Shown here piece after piece: positions 19,398-27,878 of a DNA stretch of 64,000 nt. The stretch comes from Tepidamorphaceae bacterium (GTDB lineage: Bacteria; Pseudomonadota; Alphaproteobacteria; Rhizobiales; JAKSCL01). The notes below the pieces were generated by a model. The model ran no database searches, was not told the origin of the DNA, and saw nothing but the letters and a program-made list of their open reading frames with translations. Both the position numbers and the translations under genes were made by a program. The stretch's first letter is position 1; every line of letters begins with the position of its first letter. The stretch is taken from the NCBI GenBank assembly GCA_028289445.1, contig JANQPO010000021.1, positions 248,001-312,000 of the forward strand, in the 5' to 3' direction.

Positions 19398-20167
19398 GGG
19401 TCAATCTCCTCGACGACCGGGACAACGCGACGGCGTCGCCTCAGCCACAGGGTTCCAAACAAGTCGGGCACACTGACCGCAAGGCGGTCCCAGATGCCAT
19501 ATTTCGATCGGCCATGCCGGCGACTGCGGTCGACAACGTCGATATGGCCGACGCCATGGCCGTCACGTACGATCAAGGCCGGAAAAAACCGGTGCATGGT
19601 ATCGAAGAAGGGAAGCGTCAGATAGGCGTCGCGGCGCATGGCTTTTAGGCCGTTTGCCGTGTCCCGGGTCTTGTCGCCCAGGAGCCAGCCGCGCACGCCG
19701 TTGGCAAAGCGCGACGATAGCCGCTTGATGCCGGAATCGGTGCGACCGATCCGCTCAGCGCAGACCAAAGCCACCGGGCGGGCGCCGTCTTCCAAAAGGG
19801 CGATCATCGCCGGGATGTCGGTCGGATTGTTCTGCCCGTCGCCGTCCATGGTGACCATGAAGGGCGCGGACGTGGCGCGCGCGCCGGTCCGAATGGCTGC
19901 ACTCTTGCCGGCACATGTCTTGTGGCCGCGTGCGCGCAACCACGACCATCGCGTCATCTCGGATTTCAGGACGGCGCGGGTCGCGTCGCTGCTGCCATCG
20001 TCGACGGCGACGACCTCAAACGGCCAGACACCGGCCAACGCCGCGTCGATCTCCTCAAAGAGCATCGGCAGGTTGTCCGCCTCGTCTTTCATCGGAATGA
20101 CGATCGCCACATGCGGTGCCGGGAGCGGCGCCGATCGGTCTTCCGCCTCGCGCAGAATGGATGACAT
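19394..20167 (-). CDS. Family 2 glycosyltransferase (polyprenyl-phosphate sugar synthase-like)
   Basis: 257-residue GT-A fold enzyme with VIPMKDEADNLP near 23-34, the donor-binding DDGSSD at 56-61 and metal-binding DGDGQ at 108-112, plus a conserved KRLSSRFANGVRGWLLGDKTRDTANGL-type region found in dolichol/undecaprenyl-phosphate mannosyl- or aminoarabinosyl-transferase-like enzymes. It has no obvious C-terminal membrane spans. With the overlapping LAB_N gene and a nearby GT39 enzyme it forms the expected pair: one enzyme loads a sugar on a lipid carrier, and the GT39 enzyme transfers it outside the membrane. Confidence 0.88.
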   Translation of the reverse strand: MSSILREAEDRSAPLPAPHVAIVIPMKDEADNLPMLFEEIDAALAGVWPFEVVAVDDGSSDATRAVLKSEMTRWSWLRARGHKTCAGKSAAIRTGARATSAPFMVTMDGDGQNNPTDIPAMIALLEDGARPVALVCAERIGRTDSGIKRLSSRFANGVRGWLLGDKTRDTANGLKAMRRDAYLTLPFFDTMHRFFPALIVRDGHGVGHIDVVDRSRRHGRSKYGIWDRLAVSVPDLFGTLWLRRRRRVVPVVEEIDP

Positions 20168-20341
20168 TAATGGGTCCTGACCCTAGTCGGACGATTGCGA
20201 TGGGTCACGAACGAGACGGACCGCAATAAGCAATCGCAAGGCGTTGCACGGTTGTTTCATCCCGGCATCGGGGCTGCTATAAGCCGCGTCACCGTTCAAT
20301 GCAAGGGGACCCATGGGGTCACCCAAGAGCCGTTCCGCCAC

Positions 20342-21076
20342 ATGACTCAAACCGTTATCTGCATCCGCTGGGGCGCGCGCTATGGCGCGGACTACGTGAA
20401 CCGGCTCCATTCGATGGTGCAGCGCAACACGGAGCGCGCGCTACGCTTTGTCTGTTTCACCGACGATGCCGCTAGGTTGAACGCCGGTATCGAGGCGAAG
20501 CCGCTGCCGCCGATCGATCTGCCGGAGCGCGTTCGGTGGAAACCGTGGCGCAAGATCTCGCTCTGGCAGCCCACATTGGATGACCTCGAAGGCGATGTGC
20601 TCTTTTTCGATGTCGATCTGATCCTCACGGGCTCGATCGATCCTTTTTTCGACCATGCGCCAGACTCCAGCTTTTGCGTGATCCGCAACTGGACGCAGCC
20701 CGACAAGCGGATCGGCAACACCTCGGCCTATCGCTTCCGGGTCGGCAGCCATCCCTATCTCTATGACCGGCTGATGCGCGAGCCGGATGACGTTCTGGCG
20801 CGCTATCGCAACAGCCAGACGTTCATCTCGTCCGAAATCACGGAAATGACCTTTTGGCCGGAGGATTGGTGCGTTTCGTTCAAACACTCGTTGCTTCCGC
20901 CCTGGCCGCTTAATTTCGTGCGCACGCCGCGTCTGCCGCCGGAAACCCGCGTGGTCGCCTTCACCGGCAAGCCGGACCCCGATGAGGCGCGCGACGGCCG
21001 TTGGCCCGCGGCCTGGTACAAGAAGGTTTACAAACATGTCCGCCCGACGCCATGGATCGCGGACCACTGGCATTGA
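20342..21076 (+). CDS. Putative glycosyltransferase
   Basis: 244-residue cytoplasmic protein starting MTQTVICIRWGARYGADYVN, with FVCFTDD near 37-42 and a DxD-like LFFDVDL (Asp90, Asp92) as in GT8-type and related nucleotide-sugar-dependent enzymes, and a terminal HVRPTPWIADHWH. The ATG at 20342 is chosen because the homologous-looking region begins there; the frame stays open upstream to 20195 without support. It is 22 bases upstream of the GT39 gene in the same direction and divergent from the GT2 gene, fitting an envelope glycan locus. Sugar and acceptor are unknown. Confidence 0.72.
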   Translation: MTQTVICIRWGARYGADYVNRLHSMVQRNTERALRFVCFTDDAARLNAGIEAKPLPPIDLPERVRWKPWRKISLWQPTLDDLEGDVLFFDVDLILTGSIDPFFDHAPDSSFCVIRNWTQPDKRIGNTSAYRFRVGSHPYLYDRLMREPDDVLARYRNSQTFISSEITEMTFWPEDWCVSFKHSLLPPWPLNFVRTPRLPPETRVVAFTGKPDPDEARDGRWPAAWYKKVYKHVRPTPWIADHWH

Positions 21077-21098
21077 CCCGGCAGGTGAGGGGAGTTCG

Positions 21099-22670
21099 AT
21101 GACCGATACCGCTGTCGCCGACCGGATCTATCGCTATGGTCCGTCAATAGGCCGGCTTGTCGTGGTTCTTCTGGCGGTCACGGTTGTGCGCTACGTGGGG
21201 CTTGCGACCAGTCAGATCGAAATGGTCTTCGACGAGGCGCAGTATTGGTCTTGGTCGCTGGAGCCGGCCTGGGGTTATTTTTCCAAGCCACCCCTGATTG
21301 CCTGGCTGATCGGTCTGCAGAATCTGACCTGCGGCACCAGCGAGTTCTGCGCCCGATCCTTCGTACCGGCCATCCACATGGCAACGGCACTGGTCGTCTA
21401 TGTCGTCGGACGCCGGCTCTTGTCGCCGGTCGTTGGCTTCTGGAGCGCTATTCTCTTTGCCTTTCTGCCCGGCGTTTCCTTTTCAGCGCGGCTGATCACC
21501 ACGGATGTGCCACTGTTGCTTTGCTGGGCGGTGGCGCTCTATGCGCTGTGGGCTCTGCGCGAACGGCGCTCGCTGACGATGGCCATCATGCTCGGTGTAG
21601 CGATCGGTTTGGGGCTGCTGGCCAAATACGCGATGGTCTATTTTCTAGTGTGCGCGGTTGTCTACGTGGCCATTGGCGGCGATGCCTGGCGGCGTCTGTG
21701 GTGGCCGGGGATCGTGCTTGCGGGCGTGGTCGCCATTGTCATCCTGATGCCCAACATCCTTTGGAATGTGAACAACGGCCTCATCACGTTCCTGCACACC
21801 GCCGATAACGTGAACTGGGGCGGTCGCCTCATCCGGCCGATGGAGGCGCTCGAATTCCTGGGCGGGCAATTCCTGGTCTTTGGTCCGATCCCGATGGCCT
21901 TGCTGCTCGCCATAGCCGTTCGACCGGCACTCCTGGCCAGCATCGACGGGCCGGTCGCGCGTTATCTCTACGCGTTTTCAGTTCCGGTCGTGGCGTTGAT
22001 CCTCTTCCAGGCCCTGATGTCCCGGGCGCATGCCAACTGGGCGGCGCCGGCCTATGTCGCCGGCTCGATCCTGGTTACGGCCTTTATCCTCGCGCGCGGT
22101 TGGCGCTGGCTCATCTATGCGACGCTCGCGATCCATCTGGCTGCTCAGGCCGCATTGCTTCTGGCCGATTCGCGCGCTGCCACCTTGCGCGCACCGTTCG
22201 GCATCGACCTTTACAGCCGGGCGCTGGGATTTGAGCCGCTTGTGGAGCGTATCGGCGCGGAATTCGAGACGGGGCGATATGGCACGCTTCTGACCGACTG
22301 GCGCTGGGCGACGGCGACCTCGCTTTACTATCTGCGCGACGATCCGCCGACGATCGTCACATGGCCGCATCCAGTTAGGCCCTACGATCACTATCAGCTC
22401 ACGCGTCCCCTGACGGAAGCCAACGAAGGGCCGTTTCTCCTCGTCACCCGCTGCAACCGGAGCGCCAGGCTTGATGCCGGATTCGAGCAATGGCGTCTGG
22501 TGGACACAGTCGTGACCAGTGGCGGACCGCGGCGCAACTGGGTTCTCTTCCTGATCGAGGCGGATGGCCCACGTCTTGACGCCTTTCCGCCGCCGCACTG
22601 CTCCAATCACAATGGTGATACGAGCCGGATCGTCGATGAAGCGACACTGCCGCCAAGAAAGATCGATTAG
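21099..22670 (+). CDS. Family 39 glycosyltransferase (ArnT/PMT-like integral membrane protein)
   Basis: 523-residue GT-C type enzyme with about ten membrane spans and a C-terminal periplasmic domain. The first loop carries the catalytic-type acidic motif VFDEAQYW (about 43-50), followed by FSKPPLIAWLIGL, typical of ArnT-like and PMT_2 proteins that transfer a sugar from a polyprenyl-phosphate donor to lipid A or protein. The ATG at 21099 is 6 bases after GGGGAG. It lies downstream of the putative glycosyltransferase at 20342 and near the LAB_N/GT2 pair. The acceptor is most likely lipid A or another outer-membrane glycolipid, by context only. Confidence 0.87.
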   Translation: MTDTAVADRIYRYGPSIGRLVVVLLAVTVVRYVGLATSQIEMVFDEAQYWSWSLEPAWGYFSKPPLIAWLIGLQNLTCGTSEFCARSFVPAIHMATALVVYVVGRRLLSPVVGFWSAILFAFLPGVSFSARLITTDVPLLLCWAVALYALWALRERRSLTMAIMLGVAIGLGLLAKYAMVYFLVCAVVYVAIGGDAWRRLWWPGIVLAGVVAIVILMPNILWNVNNGLITFLHTADNVNWGGRLIRPMEALEFLGGQFLVFGPIPMALLLAIAVRPALLASIDGPVARYLYAFSVPVVALILFQALMSRAHANWAAPAYVAGSILVTAFILARGWRWLIYATLAIHLAAQAALLLADSRAATLRAPFGIDLYSRALGFEPLVERIGAEFETGRYGTLLTDWRWATATSLYYLRDDPPTIVTWPHPVRPYDHYQLTRPLTEANEGPFLLVTRCNRSARLDAGFEQWRLVDTVVTSGGPRRNWVLFLIEADGPRLDAFPPPHCSNHNGDTSRIVDEATLPPRKID

Positions 22671-22756
22671 CGAAATGTGATGACGCCCCGCCATTGTTCG
22701 CAGGTGTGCGGTGGCCTATCTGGTTCGTCGAGATGAATCGACGACCGGAGGCACGA

Positions 22757-23914
22757 ATGTCGACCAGGCCATTGCGTATGGGACTTGCCGCGACCGTTAT
22801 CGCTATCACCTCACTGGTGGCGACAGCGCCGGTTATGGCGCGTGACGTGTTGAAGGGGCAGGCGGCCGACTACACGCTCAAGATCGAAACGATCGCCAGC
22901 GGTCTCCAGCGGCCTTGGGCGCTCGCCTTTCTTCCGGACGGTCGCTTCCTGGTCACCGAACGGCCGGGAACAATGCGGATCGTGGCGGCTGACGGCACGG
23001 TATCGGCACCTCTTTCCGGCGTGCCGGAGGTCGCGGCCAGAGGGCAAGGTGGTCTTCTCGACGTTGTCCTTCTTCCCGATTTCGAGAAGAGCGGCGGCTT
23101 GGTCTTCACCTATTCGGAGCCGGGACGCGGCGGCGCCGGAACAGCCGTTGCGCGCGCCCGGCTGGACGAAGCCGGAGGCACCGCGCGACTGGCCGATCTT
23201 GAGGTGATTTTCCGCGCTCAGCCGAAAAGCACGGGCGGGCGGCATTTCGGTTCGCGGATCGCGATTGGCCCAGACGGTGCGCTGTTCGTCACGCTCGGCG
23301 ATCGTGGCAAGGCGGACAAAGCGCAATTAGCAAACGACCATGCTGGATCGGTCGTGCGGATCTGGCCGGATGGGGCGGTTCCGGCCGATAATCCGTTTGC
23401 CGGTCAAGACGGCGCTCACCCGGAGCTTTGGTCGATCGGCCACCGCAATCCGCAAAGTGCTGCGGTTCACCCGGAGACCGGCAAACTGTGGACCGTCGAG
23501 CACGGCGCCCGTGGTGGTGATGAAGTGAACGTGCCGCTGGCCGGCAAGAACTATGGCTGGCCGGAAATCTCCTATGGCCGCCATTACTCCGGCCTCAGGA
23601 TCGGCGTTGGGACCGAAGCGCCGGGCTATGAACAGCCGGTCCATTATTGGGATCCGTCGATCGCGCCGTCGGGCATGGCTTTCTACACGGGCGATTTGTT
23701 TCCCGTCTGGCGCGGCGATCTCTTCGTCGGTGCCCTGAAGGGCCAACACCTTGCGCGGCTCGATCTGGATGGAGAAGCGGTACGCGGCGAAGAAAAACTA
23801 CTGGGCGAGATTGCTGCACGCATTCGCGACGTGCGCGCTGGTCCTGATGGTGCGCTTTATGTGCTGACCGATGAACGCGACGGCCGGCTCATCCGTGTGA
23901 CACCGGCGCTATGA
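22757..23914 (+). CDS. PQQ-dependent aldose sugar dehydrogenase-like protein (glucose/sorbosone dehydrogenase family)
   Basis: 385-residue periplasmic beta-propeller with a Sec signal peptide ending near VMARDV. The family motifs are clear: RPWALAFLPDGRFLVTERPG, GQGGLLDVVLLPDF, the GRHFGSRIAIGPDGALFVTLGDR segment, RNPQSAAVHPETG, and EHGARGGDEVN. YlII/Asd-type members oxidise aldoses with PQQ, passing electrons to the respiratory chain. The ATG at 22757, 5 bases after GGAGG, is preferred over upstream starts. A strong terminator follows at 23921. Confidence 0.9.
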   Translation: MSTRPLRMGLAATVIAITSLVATAPVMARDVLKGQAADYTLKIETIASGLQRPWALAFLPDGRFLVTERPGTMRIVAADGTVSAPLSGVPEVAARGQGGLLDVVLLPDFEKSGGLVFTYSEPGRGGAGTAVARARLDEAGGTARLADLEVIFRAQPKSTGGRHFGSRIAIGPDGALFVTLGDRGKADKAQLANDHAGSVVRIWPDGAVPADNPFAGQDGAHPELWSIGHRNPQSAAVHPETGKLWTVEHGARGGDEVNVPLAGKNYGWPEISYGRHYSGLRIGVGTEAPGYEQPVHYWDPSIAPSGMAFYTGDLFPVWRGDLFVGALKGQHLARLDLDGEAVRGEEKLLGEIAARIRDVRAGPDGALYVLTDERDGRLIRVTPAL

Positions 23915-23920
23915 CTTCAT

Positions 23921-23950
23921 GAAAATGGCGCCCTAAGGGGCGCCATTTTC
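23921..23950. terminator. Bidirectional rho-independent terminator
   Basis: Perfect 13-base-pair hairpin (arms GAAAATGGCGCCC and GGGCGCCATTTTC) around a TAAG loop, with A-rich and T-rich bases at the outer ends so that it works in both directions. It lies between the convergent sugar dehydrogenase and TPR genes, 6 bases after the former's stop. Confidence 0.9.
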
Positions 23951-23971
23951 GAGAAGAGCGTCGCGACGGCC

Positions 23972-24487
23972 TCAGGTTGCCTTATACGCGGCGATGTGAC
24001 CGGCGAGTTCCTTGTATTCGTAGGCGTCGGTCCCGGCACGCACGGCGATCTCGGCAAGTTCGGCTTCAGCCAAATCGAGCCGGTTGATGGCCAGGTAGCC
24101 TTCGCCGAGATAGGCGCGGGCCAGCGTGTAGTCCGGGTCGGCCTGGAGCGCCAGGCGGTAATAGGAGAACGCTTCGTCGAGCTTGCCGGACTTCCGGTGC
24201 GCGAAACCGAGATAGTTCAAAGCGCGCGCATTGGTCCGCCAGTTGTCGACCCGCCATAGCACGGCGATCGCTGCGTCGTAGTCGCCGGCATCGGCCAGAT
24301 CCCAGCCTTGTTGGATCAACACGTTCTCCGGTGAGGCATTGGTCGCCTGCTCGCACTTCCTTGTGTCTGGGTTGAAGACCAATCCGGCCTTGCATTTGAC
24401 GTTATCGCCGCTGTCGTCGGCGGCGTGGCCGACCTGCGGCGAAGCCAGCAGCAGGGCCGAAGCTGTGAGAATCAGGAATGTGCGCAT
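23972..24487 (-). CDS. Secreted tetratricopeptide-repeat protein
   Basis: 171-residue protein with a signal peptide (MRTFLILTASALLLASPQ, cleavage near GHAAD), a short cysteine pair segment (CKAGLVFNPDTRKCEQ) and two or three TPR units (about 70-165; for example ALNYLGFAHRKSGKLDEAFSYY and ARAYLGEGYLAINRLDLAEAEL). Probably a periplasmic protein-interaction module; no enzyme motif. The ATG at 24487 lies 7 bases after GGGAGAG. Divergent from the DUF3775 gene; 24488-24701 holds only promoter DNA as far as I can see. Confidence 0.8.
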   Translation of the reverse strand: MRTFLILTASALLLASPQVGHAADDSGDNVKCKAGLVFNPDTRKCEQATNASPENVLIQQGWDLADAGDYDAAIAVLWRVDNWRTNARALNYLGFAHRKSGKLDEAFSYYRLALQADPDYTLARAYLGEGYLAINRLDLAEAELAEIAVRAGTDAYEYKELAGHIAAYKAT

Positions 24488-24701
24488 GGTTGTCTCTCCC
24501 ATGGGATCACCAGGTTGCCGGGACTGTCGCAGGCTAACCTTCTTGGTTCAAGGCACGCGTCTTCACGATTACGCGCTTTGTACCCCGATGGTTCAGCGGA
24601 TCGATGCCTTTCGCCACAATGCGATGAATCAAAGCGGCTAGCCTCGTTTCGGATTTAGCTTTACATCAAATTGTGGTGAAAGGGACGTCGAGACGGCCAT
24701 T

Positions 24702-25112
24702 ATGCCTCCGGAACTGACAATCGATCCCGATACCGTGCGCATGTTGGCGCAGCGCGCGCGGGCGGCAGGCTCACCCGGCGAGGATGCCGATCTCGATGGC
24801 GAAGTGCACGAGGTCGAGTTCAGCCCCGATACCTTGACCGACACCCATGCCCACAGCGAGCTGGCGGAGGAGGAGACTCCCGACCTCTACGCCGAGGAAC
24901 TGACCGAGCTGCTCGACGACATGAATATCGACGAGGCAGCGGAACTCGTCGCAATCGTTTGGATCGGCCGGGGCGATTACGAAGCCGTAGATTGGCGCGA
25001 GGCGCTGGCGCAGGCCCACGCCCGCCGAACGGGGCCAACCACGGCCTATCTATCGCGCATTCCCATGCTCGCGGACTATCTGGAAGCCGGCCTCGACGCG
25101 ATTGGGGTTTAG
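24702..25112 (+). CDS. DUF3775 domain-containing protein
   Basis: Acidic, soluble 136-residue protein. The segment LAEEETPDLYAEELTELLDDMNIDEAAELVAIVWIGRGDYE matches my knowledge of the DUF3775 family, found largely in alphaproteobacteria and of unknown function; the region near TAYLSRIPMLADYLEAGLDAIG is the conserved end. It is followed after 3 bases by a DUF2189 gene, so the two are likely co-transcribed. The ATG has GAAAGGGA upstream at some distance. No catalytic residues can be assigned. Confidence 0.75.
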   Translation: MPPELTIDPDTVRMLAQRARAAGSPGEDADLDGEVHEVEFSPDTLTDTHAHSELAEEETPDLYAEELTELLDDMNIDEAAELVAIVWIGRGDYEAVDWREALAQAHARRTGPTTAYLSRIPMLADYLEAGLDAIGV

Positions 25113-25115
25113 GTC

Positions 25116-25898
25116 ATGGTAGTCGCTGAGGCACGTCCGAACATTGCCATCAACGACTTGTCGTTCGGGGACATCGCGGGCGCTTATCGCGACGGCTTGT
25201 CCGATTTTCGGCATGCGCCGCAATATGGTCTGTTCTTCGGTGCCGTCTACTTCATCGGCGGTTGGCTGATCCTGATCTCGCTTCAGCAGCTCGATCTGCC
25301 CTTCCTTGCCTTCCCGATGGCGATCGGGTTTGCCCTGATTGCGCCGTTTGTGGCCGGGGGGCTTTACGAGGTCAGTCGACGGCTTGGGATCGATGCGCCG
25401 CTGTCATTCGGCGTCGTCCTCAGGTCGGTCCGCGACCAAGCCAGCCGGGATCTCGGCTGGATGGCACTGGTGACAACGTTCGCCTTCTACATCTGGATCG
25501 ACCTGGCTGGGATCATCTATCTCTTGTTTTTCGGCCTTAACTTCATGGAACTCGGCGAGTTTGTGCGCGAGGTGTTCACCACCCGGAACGGGTGGATGTT
25601 TCTGATCATGGGCAACGTCGCCGGTGCAATCGTGTCGCTGATCGTGTTTTCCATCACCGCGATCTCATTTCCGCTGCTTCACGATCACGATTTCGACTTC
25701 GTGACGGCGATGATCACCAGCGTGAAGACCGTGGCGAAGAACCCCGTCGTGATGGCGGGCTGGTGCCTTTCGATTGTGATCGTCCTAGCGGTGGGGTTCC
25801 TGACCGCCTTGTTCGGGCTCTTCATCGCGCTGCCCCTTCTCGGGCACACGACGTGGCACGTCTATCGTCGCGCGATCACCGTCTCCGGCACGCCCTGA
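25116..25898 (+). CDS. DUF2189 domain-containing integral membrane protein (first copy)
   Basis: 260-residue inner-membrane protein with about six spans, starting with a cytoplasmic segment containing DIAGAYRDGLSDFRHAPQYGLFFG, the DUF2189 signature, and ending with LPLLGHTTWHVYRRAI. Function unknown. A paralogue with the same beginning (LRDALQSGLDDFRAKP) and ending (VLGHATWHLYRKVV) lies at 31401 on the other side of the oxidase operon. It follows the DUF3775 gene by 3 bases and ends at a hairpin terminator. Confidence 0.85.
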   Translation: MVVAEARPNIAINDLSFGDIAGAYRDGLSDFRHAPQYGLFFGAVYFIGGWLILISLQQLDLPFLAFPMAIGFALIAPFVAGGLYEVSRRLGIDAPLSFGVVLRSVRDQASRDLGWMALVTTFAFYIWIDLAGIIYLLFFGLNFMELGEFVREVFTTRNGWMFLIMGNVAGAIVSLIVFSITAISFPLLHDHDFDFVTAMITSVKTVAKNPVVMAGWCLSIVIVLAVGFLTALFGLFIALPLLGHTTWHVYRRAITVSGTP

Positions 25899-25905
25899 CA
25901 TGAAA

Positions 25906-25925
25906 ACGCCGCCCGGAGGCGGCGT
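25906..25925. terminator. Hairpin terminator between convergent genes
   Basis: An 8-base-pair perfect stem (ACGCCGCC and GGCGGCGT) with a CGGA tetraloop, preceded on the plus strand by AAA, between the DUF2189 gene (stop 25898) and the convergent L,D-transpeptidase gene (stop 25952). No long T run follows, so it may be a moderate terminator. Confidence 0.75.
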
Positions 25926-25951
25926 CATCCTTGAATTGCGTTGAAGCGCTG

Positions 25952-26587
25952 TTACAGCACCACGACCTTGGTGCCGTTCGGCACGCGCTCGTAAAGATCG
26001 ACCACATCGTGGTTGAGCATGCGCACGCAGCCCGACGACATCGCCTTGCCGATGGAGCGCGGCTGGTTGGTGCCGTGAATCCGATAGAGCGTATCGCGAC
26101 CGCCCTTATAGAGATACAGCGCACGGGCGCCGAGCGGATTGGTTGGTCCAGGGTCCCAGCCATCCTTGTACTTCGCCGCGACCGGATCGCGCGCCACCAT
26201 TTCCTTCGGCGGAATCCAGCGCGGCCATTTGGCTTTGCGCCGGATGGTCGCGCGGCCCTTCCATTCAAATCCTTGGCGGCCGACGCCGATGCCGTAGCGG
26301 ATCGCGGTATCATCTTCTTCGACGAGGAAGAGATGGCGCGACTTGGTGTCGACGATGATTGTGCCCGGCTTTTCCTTGGTCTCGTAAGGAACCCGCTGGC
26401 GATGATAGGCCCTTGGAATGATCTCCATATTGACGCGCGGCACCCGGAATTTTTCCGGGTTCTTCGGCTTCATCGCCGGCACGCTGCCAAATGTCCGAAA
26501 TGACGTCCCGCAACCGGCCAGCGACACCGCCGCCAGGGCCATGCCCGCTGTTACGAAAGACCGTCGACTAAGATGACCGTCACGCAT
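25952..26587 (-). CDS. L,D-transpeptidase (YkuD family), predicted Tat-exported lipoprotein
   Basis: Periplasmic enzyme that makes 3-3 peptidoglycan cross-links or attaches proteins to peptidoglycan. The 211-residue product has a twin-arginine motif SRRSFV at 7-12 followed by a lipobox LAGC at 23-26, so export by Tat and lipidation at Cys26 are predicted. The YkuD domain spans about 74-211 with His171 and catalytic Cys187 in the SSGCVRM motif. The start could be ATG 26587 or the ATG 12 bases upstream (26599); a G-rich ribosome binding site covers both. Convergent with the DUF2189 gene. Confidence 0.9.
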   Translation of the reverse strand: MRDGHLSRRSFVTAGMALAAVSLAGCGTSFRTFGSVPAMKPKNPEKFRVPRVNMEIIPRAYHRQRVPYETKEKPGTIIVDTKSRHLFLVEEDDTAIRYGIGVGRQGFEWKGRATIRRKAKWPRWIPPKEMVARDPVAAKYKDGWDPGPTNPLGARALYLYKGGRDTLYRIHGTNQPRSIGKAMSSGCVRMLNHDVVDLYERVPNGTKVVVL

Positions 26588-26798
26588 CGCTCCCCCCACA
26601 TGGGTATTTGGACGAAACTTGAGGATTCGTCCTACCCATTTTATCGACCATGGTAAACGCGCCGAGGCGACTCACAGGCCTGTGAAGGTGCCAGAAACGC
26701 TGTGATTGTGTTGTTCGGGCAACAGGATCGGTCGTGAGGGTTGTTTTGCGACGCGATACAACCTTGGATTTAGAGCCCCTCACTCCAGCTTTTGCGCG

Positions 26799-27134
26799 CT
26801 AGGGACTAGCGTCGAAAAAGACGAGCCGCGTGCCGACCGTGTAATCGGACTCAAAGGCCATGAGCGCGACGAACACCAAGATGAAGAGTGGTGGCAACAG
26901 GATGGCGTAGATCAGCGCGACACGCTCCCACATCATGTGCATGAACACGGCGACGATGAAGCCCGCCTTCAACACCATGAAGATCAGGATGAGCGACCAG
27001 CGCAACATGCCCTGAAGCTGATAGTAGTCGACCGCGTAGGAAAAGGCGCTCAAGACGAAGAGCAGGAACCAGATCCAAAGATAGATGCTGATCGGGTGCT
27101 GCTGGCCTTCCGTGTGTGCTTGTGCCTGTGCCAT
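26799..27134 (-). CDS. Cytochrome c oxidase subunit IV family protein
   Basis: Small membrane subunit of the terminal oxidase, 111 residues with three spans (about 16-36, 44-66, 75-95). The segment LKAGFIVAVFMHMMWER is the typical COX4_pro/CtaF motif. It is the last gene of the oxidase operon, 9 bases after the subunit III gene. The sequence GCTAGGGACTAGC overlaps its stop codon and could form a small hairpin. The stretch 26588-26798 contains no gene. Confidence 0.88.
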   Translation of the reverse strand: MAQAQAHTEGQQHPISIYLWIWFLLFVLSAFSYAVDYYQLQGMLRWSLILIFMVLKAGFIVAVFMHMMWERVALIYAILLPPLFILVFVALMAFESDYTVGTRLVFFDASP

Positions 27135-27143
27135 GGCTCTTGC

Positions 27144-27863
27144 TCACCAAAGATAGAAGAAAGCGAAAATGAAGACCCAGACCAGATCGACGAAATGCCA
27201 GTACAGTCCGGTTGTCTCAACGATGTCGTAGCTGCCTGAACGACTTGTGAAGAACCCTTTTCGCCCAGTGTCATAATCGCCGCGCCAGACCTTGCGGGCG
27301 ACGATGAGGAGGAAGATCACGCCGATCGTCACGTGGGTGCCATGGAAGCCTGTGATCATGAAGAAAGTCGAGCCGAACTGCGGCGCACCCCACGGGTTGC
27401 CCCAGGGCCGGACGCCGTCCTCGATCAGTTTGGTCCACTCAAAGGCCTGCATGCCGACGAACGTCGCGCCGAACACTGCCGTGATCACCAGCAGAAGGGT
27501 CGTCATCTTGCGGTTCTTGGCGTAGCCGAAGCGCACGGCCATCGCCATGGTGCCGCTCGATGAGATCAGGACGAAGGTCATGATCGCGATCAGGATCAGC
27601 GGAAGGTCGTGGCCGAACATGTTGAGCGCGAAGACCTCGCTGGCGTTCGGCCAGGGTTCGACCGTCGACATGCGCACGCTCATATAGCCGATCAGGAAAC
27701 AGCCGAAGATGAAGGTGTCGGAAAGCAAGAAGATCCACATCATCGCCTTGCCCCAGGGGACGTGTTTGAACGTCCGCTGATCGGAGCCCCAGTCGCGAAC
27801 GAAGCTCTGCCAGCTTATGTCCGTGACGGAGTCCGGTGTTTGCGATTGTATGGATTGTGCCAT
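27144..27863 (-). CDS. ctaE: Cytochrome c oxidase subunit III
   Basis: 239-residue membrane protein with five or more spans and the heme-copper oxidase subunit III signature: a central LIEDGVRPWGNPWGAPQFGSTFFMITGFHGTHVTIG segment and the final WHFVDLVWVFIFAFFYLW. The conserved glutamate-type and histidine residues of the FHGTHV motif are present. It follows the second III-like gene by 15 bases. Stabilises subunit I and the proton-uptake pathway in known family members. Confidence 0.93.
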   Translation of the reverse strand: MAQSIQSQTPDSVTDISWQSFVRDWGSDQRTFKHVPWGKAMMWIFLLSDTFIFGCFLIGYMSVRMSTVEPWPNASEVFALNMFGHDLPLILIAIMTFVLISSSGTMAMAVRFGYAKNRKMTTLLLVITAVFGATFVGMQAFEWTKLIEDGVRPWGNPWGAPQFGSTFFMITGFHGTHVTIGVIFLLIVARKVWRGDYDTGRKGFFTSRSGSYDIVETTGLYWHFVDLVWVFIFAFFYLW

Positions 27864-27878
27864 GGAGGACTGCCCGAG

